In this document: positions 57,463 to 64,000 of the stretch, in pieces
Numbering within the stretch: the stretch's first letter is position 1
Layout of the letters: every line of letters starts with the position of its first letter
NCBI GenBank assembly: GCA_037974965.1
Contig: JBBPFI010000005.1
Location: 1 to 64,000 of the forward strand
Length of the DNA: 64,000 nucleotides
Reading direction: 5' to 3'
Source: Dacryopinax spathularia
Lineage: Eukaryota > Basidiomycota > Dacrymycetes > Dacrymycetales > Dacrymycetaceae
The notes under the pieces: model-generated
The model's database searches: none
Told to the model about the DNA's origin: nothing
The model's input: only the letters and a program-made list of their open reading frames with translations
Translations under genes and position numbers: made by a program

Positions 57463-60440
57463 TTATTTCCCTCCTCCTCCCTCCGCCTCTTCCTGCACAT
57501 ACCGCACCCACTCGTCATGCAACTTCCTCTGCACTTCCCACCCTTTCCTGAGCGCTTTGACCCGGCTCTTACTCAGTTCCTCGCCTTTCCCATCCCTAAC
57601 GGGCACACCATCCTGATCCCACTCTGCATAAGTCCCCTCCGCTACATTCGGGGGCTTGTACATCTCCCCCGGCTTCACTTTTCCCTTTTCCAGCTTAGCC
57701 TGCTTGGCCGCTCGTTGTGCTTCTTGTGCCGCTGCTTTCTTCGCTGCCCTTTCAGCGGCAGCAGCGGCCTTTTCCTCCCGCTGCTGGATCAGGATGGCAG
57801 GAGGGACGAGTTTGACCAAAGCACGATGGTCGTCCGTGTCGTCTAGTGCTACGCCGAGAGGGACGAGGTCTTCGTCCCGCAGCTTGTCGCACGCTTTTAG
57901 GACGTCTTTTAGCGGTGGGGTGTGCGTGATGGAGAGGTGGCGGATCGTGTCGCGGAAAGTGGAGAGGACGCGGAGGTAGGGCATTAGGAGGGCTTCTCTC
58001 TATTTTCGCTCCATCAGCTCGCCACACACAAAAGAAAAGAAGAAGAAGCGAGGAAGGGGAGGATAGAAGGTAAGGAGGACGCACGTCCACGTTCCCACTC
58101 TCAGCCGACTCCACCTCACCCCACCCGATCCCCCCTCCCGGCCCAGCCTGCGCCCCCTCCCCCAGCCCAAACATCCTTAACATCCTGGTGACCCACAGCG
58201 CCACCCCCCTAATCGCAGCGATATTCGCCGACCTCCCCCGGCGCGAGATGTACACGTTCGTTTTGCTTATCAGGTCTGTGAGGACTTGCAGTGCGAGGGG
58301 GGTGTTGAAGCTGTCGCAGAGGGCGAGGCGGAAGGCGTGTTGCGCGGATTGCAGCCTGGACGGGTATCACAGTAAGCAAATGACTGACTGTGGTAGAGGG
58401 AAGGGGCAACGCACTGCGCAACGAGCTCTTTCTCTTCGGCGTTGTAACCATGTCCGTTGTCGCGGGTTGCTGCGCCAGCGACGCTGGACTCGGCAATGAG
58501 CGCTTTGACAGTCGTGAAGAAGTTCTATACGCGAGTTAGTCAATTTGATGTAGGTATAGGCGCGAAAATGGATACGTTAATGGCAGTCTCGATACTCTTC
58601 GCCTCCTGGATCAACGCCTCCTTATAGTCCATCTTCCCGTTCCACGGCTGCAGAAGGAAGGTCAGCCGGAGCTGGCGAGCCGTATTTGCTCTCAAGGCGT
58701 CCTATGAGCAGCGCGGTCAGATCGTATCCATTTGTAGGTGCGAAGAGGGATCCAGGGAAAGGGTGGAGCGCACCTCGATAGTGATAAAGTTCTTGAGGGA
58801 TTTGCTCATCTTCAACCCCTCTATATGCAGGTGCCCAGTATGTAGGAAATAGTTGACCCACTGTCGGCAATCATGATATGCCTATATCGTGCGCACGTAA
58901 GCGACAGCCCCCGGCACCTAACATGGAAGGGAACAAGGGGACGGTGACGCTCACCTCGGACTGGGCCATCTCGTTATCATGATGCGGGAACGCGAGATCA
59001 ATCCCGCCAGAATGGATGTCCATCTGTTCTCCCAGAACTTCACTAGCCATGACAGAGCATTCGATATGCCACCCCGGCCTTCCCGGACCCCACGGGGACG
59101 GCCAGGACGGTTCGCCCGGCTTTGACGCTTTCCACAGCGCAAAATCGGATGCGGACCTCTTCCCGCTCGTCGAGGTTAAGGAGCCCTCGCCCTCCTCAAG
59201 GAGCTTCTTGTTGTTCTTGCTCCACGGCTCGAGCTTCGCGTACACATGCTTCCATTCTTCAGCGTTATGCTGGGTTTTGGCGTCGTCAAAAGCGACAGTG
59301 TCGAACCAGACGCTCGAGCCGGCTTCGTATGCCCAGCCGCGGTCGATCACGCGTTGGACAAAGGCGGTGATTTCTTGGACGTAGTCCGTGACGCGGGTGA
59401 GGGCGTCGGGCGGCATGACTCGGAGGCGGTCCATGTCTTTCATGAATTGGTCTTCCCAGTAGGCGGCGTGTGCGCGGGAGATGGCGGGGTCTGTTACGGA
59501 GTGACCATACTGCGAGCCGTTAGCAAAGAGCTTTCCTGTCAATAAATGCGCATACAAGTCCGTCAAGGTATAATGAGAGCACATCCCTCGCTCCTTCGAT
59601 CAGCTCCACCGCCTTAGCGGCCGAGGTATCCTGCTGCTCCAGCGCCTTATCCGCTTTCTCCAAAGCAACATGCGCCGATTGCAGCGCAGCCATATGCATC
59701 GGCACCTTCTCGTCCTGCTGCGTAGCCTGTACGGCCCAAGCGTCCTTAGCCGTGAACTGCTGGAAGATATCTGGCCAGGCGGATTCGGCCGGATTGGGGA
59801 TCGTGGCGAGCTTGGAGGTTCGGTATTGTTGCCACGCTTTGCGGACTTCGTCGATCAGGGATGGGGTGAGAGAGGTGGACTTGGTCTTGAGTTGTTCTAT
59901 TAGGTAGTTTTGTCGTGATCGGATGATGATCTGAGACATATAAGAAAGGTCGGAGGTACAGCAGCGTATATGCAGACCTTGTCATCGATGTCCGTGATGT
60001 TCATAACAAAGAAGACGTCGTAACCGAAGTAGTCGACCAGTATGCGTCTCAGGATATCCTGAGTCACATAATTCCTTCGGCCAGTCAGACAAGAATCATA
60101 TATTCAAGCATCGGCTGCACCTAGCATGTCCCATATGCGAGGCTTCGTAGACAGTAGGACCGCAGTTGTACCATTTGACCTGCCGTCCCCGTATTGGAAT
60201 GAACTCAGTCTAGAAGATCACCAGCATCAGAAACCGCCAAGCAAGCCAAATACTTCATTCCACCTTCTCCCGTGTCAGAGAGTTGTAGATCTTCAGCCGC
60301 GGTTCCTCCACGACCGGCACAGGCTTGATCCATTCTGGTTGCCTAGTCCTTGTTTCGGCCATAGCAAGCGTGGAAGCAAAGCGAGAGACAAGAGTAGTAC
60401 GACGTTTAAGCTGAGGCCAGAATATAGGGCAGCGTAGCAT
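57463..60440 (-). CDS. Cysteinyl-tRNA synthetase, probably dual-targeted
   Basis: Charges tRNA-Cys with cysteine. Family parts in reading order: [26 protein letters not shown] (HIGH motif as HMGH), [89 protein letters not shown], then [21 protein letters not shown] (KMSKS), and the eukaryotic C-terminal part with a long Ala/Lys helix ([20 protein letters not shown]) and [26 protein letters not shown]. Zinc-ligand Cys and His of the family are visible (CGPTV, HIEC, HHDNE). The frame begins at 60440 with [20 protein letters not shown], a basic, aliphatic and serine-bearing leader without acidic residues, and a second Met at 60362 ([11 protein letters not shown]) starts the conserved cytosolic form. 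Many short introns; only some were placed. Confidence 0.92.
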
Positions 60441-61001
60441 CCAAATTATCGCGCAGGTATGCGCTCAGTCCGGCAGCGCGGAATGGGCGAGTCAGGTACT
60501 CCAACAGGCCTGCAGTGAGTAGGGACTCGGTGTAAGAAGCGCGCGTGAAATGTTGCGCGATTTGATTGATGGTCGCTTTACGGAGACAAAAGCCAGTCAG
60601 GGTCCGAGGGTGTGTTCCGTCATCGAACAGGTACGGTGGCGTTGAGGGGTGAACATGCCGAATTCGGCACAGCCCCGGTGCTTCTGCCAATAGATCGTCG
60701 CGCCGGGCACCGGGCGTCCATACGCTCACCTCCGCTTCCACTGCACCCTGCACCCCGACTCGCACACCGCCCATCGCCCTCACCCCTGCACTCTATTATT
60801 CTTGCTACTTGCTACTGTCTATATTCAATCCAATCAACCACCACCTTCTTTCTCTCTTTATCGACCGTCTACTTGCTACTTGCAATTCTCGTTCATATAC
60901 CCCCTCTTGGTCTTCCTTGCTCTCGCTGGCTGCGAGCACCGCATTCCAGGAATTCCACACGTTCTCGAACGATCTCAACCTTCAGGTCTGGCTGTCTCAA
61001 C
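60441..61001. promoter_or_regulatory. Shared promoter region of divergent genes
   Basis: About 560 bases lie between the start codons of the cysteinyl-tRNA synthetase (-) and the kinase (+). The kinase side is pyrimidine-rich (runs of CTTTCTCTCTTT and similar between 60,780 and 60,900). No clear TATA box is seen on either strand. Confidence 0.5.
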
Positions 61002-64000
61002 ATGGCCCACAATCGACAGCGCTCAAGCTCTGTCAACCAGCGAGCTCAGGTGAGTACCCATGCTTTTAAGTCTACGTGCGTGGCTCATGTTGAACGCATA
61101 TAGCTCGCACACGCGTATCAGGAGCTGGGGAAGGAGCTTTCGTCCGAAAAAATACGCGTTGTTGGGAACTACACCCTAGGAAAGGTCATAGGCGAAGGTA
61201 CGCTCTTACTACCTACATAAGCTGGCCAAGCTTCTCACGACGAGTCAGGTACATATGGCAAAGTCCGGCTGGGCACGCACCGGATCACGTCTACTCGGGT
61301 TGCCATCAAGCAGATACCCAAAGCGATGTCCGCGCAGCTCACACGCGAGATCCACCACCACCGCCAGCTGCATCACCCGCACGTCACACAGCTGTATGAG
61401 GTCATCGCTACCGAGTCCTCGATCTGGCTTGTTACCGAGCTCTGCACGGGTGGGGAGCTTTTCGACTATTTGGCTGAGAAGGGCCGGTTGTCGGAGAAGG
61501 AAGCTAGGGTCATCTTTGGCCAGCTGTGCCTTGCCGTTGCGTACATTCATGGCAAGGGAGTTGTACATCGGGATCTGAAGCTGGAGAATGTGCTGCTGGA
61601 CGAGTACTGTCATGTCAAGCTGGGAGACTTTGGCTTCACTCGAGAGTTCGAACCGGGTCGCTTGCTGGATACCTTCTGCGGGACTACGGGTTATGCATCT
61701 CCGGAGATGCTGCTCGGAAACAAGTACTCAGGGCGAGAGGTCGATATCTGGTCACTGGGCGTCATCCTTTATTCCCTTCTCTGCGGCGGATTGCCGTTCG
61801 ATGACGATGATGAGATGGTCATGCGGAATAAGGTGATACATGGCGCATATCCGGAGCCTGACTGGCTCAGTGAGGGTACGTTTCGTCGACTCACCGCCCT
61901 ACACCTCTCGTCTGACCCCACCGCAGAGGCTCGAGATCTCATCCGTCATATCCTGGTCAAGAAGCCGGAAGACCGCTTTACCATCAAGCAGATTCTAAGC
62001 CACCCATGGTTCAATAAGCACCTGCCAGACGACGTGACGGCTCCAGGGACAGCCGAGGTAGACCAGAAAGACTTCGTCACGTCTCCGCCGGCGCGGCAGC
62101 GCACTCCATCCCCCGCACGTTCCAAGGCGCGTCCATCGCTAACAGCGGAAGTGATGACTTCCCCCAATGTGTCCTCCCCTTCCCGCAAGTCCGATGCGTC
62201 AGCGCCCTCTTCGCTCTCCGATCACTCTCGACATTCCACCACCGATGTTGAAAGCGAGCCCACCACGCCAGATCCTACGGAGCAAGATGACGATGTCATC
62301 ACCGACCATTTCTCACCCGAAACACCCTTCCGTATCGGTTCCCTCCAGCGCACAGGCAGCCAGTCCACAATCAAGATGATGGACCAAACACCCAAAGCAA
62401 CGTCAACCCAGACCAAGCGTCCCGGGCAAGAAAACCTCTCCGTACTAGAAGAAGAGCCCCCTGGCCCATCTCCACTCCTATCCTCCTCCTCCTTCCCCTC
62501 GCGCACACCCGTGCGAACAAAAAGAAGATCCGTCTCTTCGGCATTTAGCGCGCCGCCTTCGCCTATCGTCACCCCTGGGATGCTAGACGGACCGGACTTC
62601 CTGTCTATGCTTGAATATCCCCTACCAGTGGTGTTCACCAGCCCGCTCGAGCGAACGCTGCTGAACTCACTGAGTGACCTGGGGATCGATACGGGCCAAA
62701 TGGTGCATAGCGTCCTGACAAATGCGTGCGATAGCTCAGCAGCTATCTGGTGGATGCTGAAACGGAAAGCGGAGCGAAGGGAAGAATCGAGCACTGTCGA
62801 AGAGGCTGTCGCTAAAGCTCAAGACGTGCCGAGAGCAGACGAACTGGAGGCGAAAGGCGGTAGTCTGAGGCTCGAGACTACTTCGCAACCCTCGGTCACC
62901 GCGCCGTCTGACGATACGAGTTCCGCTGCTGCGCATCTGCGACCACCGCTGGTGTCGAATTCCGTTTCGGCACCGGAGCTGTATCTGCGTGCTGCGACGC
63001 CGCAGACGCCACCTCCTGGAAGGGCTACCGGTGCAGATCGGAGTCCAGCTCGCAGCTCACCAGCACCTACGGAACCCTCAGAGAAAGGCAAGAGCAAAGA
63101 CGGGCGATCGCGTTCCGGCTCGATCACGATGCTCCAGCGTGCATCGACCGTACTCGGAGCTGCCGGACTGGGGAGAAAGAAGTCGGGCGATATCATGCGA
63201 GAAGACCCGCTTAAACTTACCAAGATCGGCTCCGATAAGGAGAAGTCTCCTGAGCAGAAACCGACGCATCCACCTCAACCTGTTGTAACAACTTCGCCTC
63301 CCACAGACCCGGGGACAAGTCCTGAACAACCCTTCTCATTCCCTGGCCCAGCACCGGATTCGCTGACCGCCCCCACGCCTGTACCTACGCCAGCGGAGGA
63401 CACTCTGGCTCCTCTACCGAATCTTGATGGTGGCAGCTTTGGGCGGAGAGGGTTCATGTCGGCACTGAAGACTTGGTGGCAAGATGACCGACGCAAGCGG
63501 AAAAGCACATCGATCGGTGCAGCTCTGGGAGCGCAGCGAGTTGGCCAGAAACGCAAGCCCACTGGACTGGTTGCCAAGCCGACCGGTAGTTTGACGCCCC
63601 GCAGACCTTCTGGACCATCAAGACGGTCAAGCAGTATCCCCTCGAGAAGGTCATCGATCGCTTCTATCAATAAGGAAGCCGTCTTGGCTTCCCTTTCGCC
63701 GGACCATTATCCTACCGTCAGCAGACAGCGGAGCGACCCGAGTCGACGATCTTTCACCCCCAATAGCGATCGAGGCGAGTTCATCAGCTCCAGACCGGCT
63801 TCTGTGCGCTCGATGTCATACAACACTCCAATGAAACGACCGCAGCATGGTCGACAGAGCTCGAGCAGCTCGATTGGGTCGTCGGCAAGTCGTATGCGTG
63901 CGAACCAGTCGCCTCTACAACAATATCATCGTCGTGGCGGGTCTGGCTCTTCCATTAAAGTTATTCGGCAGACTCGGACTGTCTCGCTCCCTCCAACAGC
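61002..64000 (+). CDS. CAMK-family (Kin4/Snf1-related) protein kinase, 3' end beyond window
   Basis: Exon 1 is 61002-61049 (MAHNRQRSSSVNQRAQ), exon 2 is 61104-61197, exon 3 starts at 61249. An intron follows near 61,875-61,925 with a phase-fitting join into ARDLIRHILVKKPEDRF. Domain parts: IGEGTYGKVRLG, VAIKQIPKAM, HHPHVTQLYEV, VVHRDLKLENVLL, KLGDFGFTREF, DTFCGTTGYASPEMLLG (SPE in place of APE), VDIWSLGVILYSLLCGGLPF, and HPWFNKHL. All catalytic residues are there. A long disordered Ser/Pro/Arg region follows, with an island SPLERTLLNSLSDLGIDTGQ and NACDSSAAIWWMLKRKAE that resembles the small helical domain of Kin4/Frk1-like fungal kinases. Such kinases act in spindle-position and growth checkpoints in yeast; the role here is inferred. 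The frame is still open at the window end. Confidence 0.88.

Overview
The window is one chromosome end of a filamentous basidiomycete, most likely an agaricomycete. It starts with 148 bases of CCCTAA telomere repeat and runs inward. The genes carry several introns of about 45-60 bases with GT-AG borders. One kinase is of the tyrosine-kinase-like type (HGDIKG catalytic loop) that is common in Agaricomycetes, and the NIF/FCP1-type phosphatase has the DLNGT motif. The genus cannot be fixed from the sequence alone.

Bases 1-7,959 are subtelomeric. A multi-exon reading frame of an unrecognised family abuts the telomere directly. It has lost its 5' end there, yet its five introns splice cleanly and keep a frame of 1,086 residues. 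Behind it lie about 4 kb without a gene but with much repeat structure: hairpins built from one palindromic motif, a degenerate repeat with a period near 200 bases, duplicated blocks, and interstitial telomere-like palindromes.

Bases 7,960-26,330 hold an intact HECT ubiquitin ligase (-) and then a large inverted duplication (about 11,950-14,946 and 24,182-26,330). Each arm carries a secreted repeat protein made almost wholly of phase-0 exons, one exon per repeat: six repeats in the first copy and three in the second. TATA box, signal peptide exon and intron positions are shared. Between the arms lie an FKBP-type prolyl isomerase and an H15 (linker-histone-like) winged-helix protein.

Bases 26,331-37,424 are gene-poor, with a cluster of hairpins at 29.4-30.9 kb and one single-exon Ecl1-type zinc protein. 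From 37.4 kb on the window is ordinary, gene-dense chromosome. In order it holds pyridoxamine-phosphate oxidase, an alpha/beta hydrolase whose active-site residues look altered, class-II DAHP synthase (shikimate pathway), a TKL kinase divergent from an FCP1/NIF-type phosphatase, a Sel1-repeat ER protein (Hrd3/SEL1L-like), a Kelch-BTB protein, cysteinyl-tRNA synthetase with a possible second, mitochondrial start, and the 5' part of a CAMK-family kinase cut by the window end.

The most interesting material is the exon-per-repeat secreted protein pair in inverted orientation, and the telomere-abutting gene.
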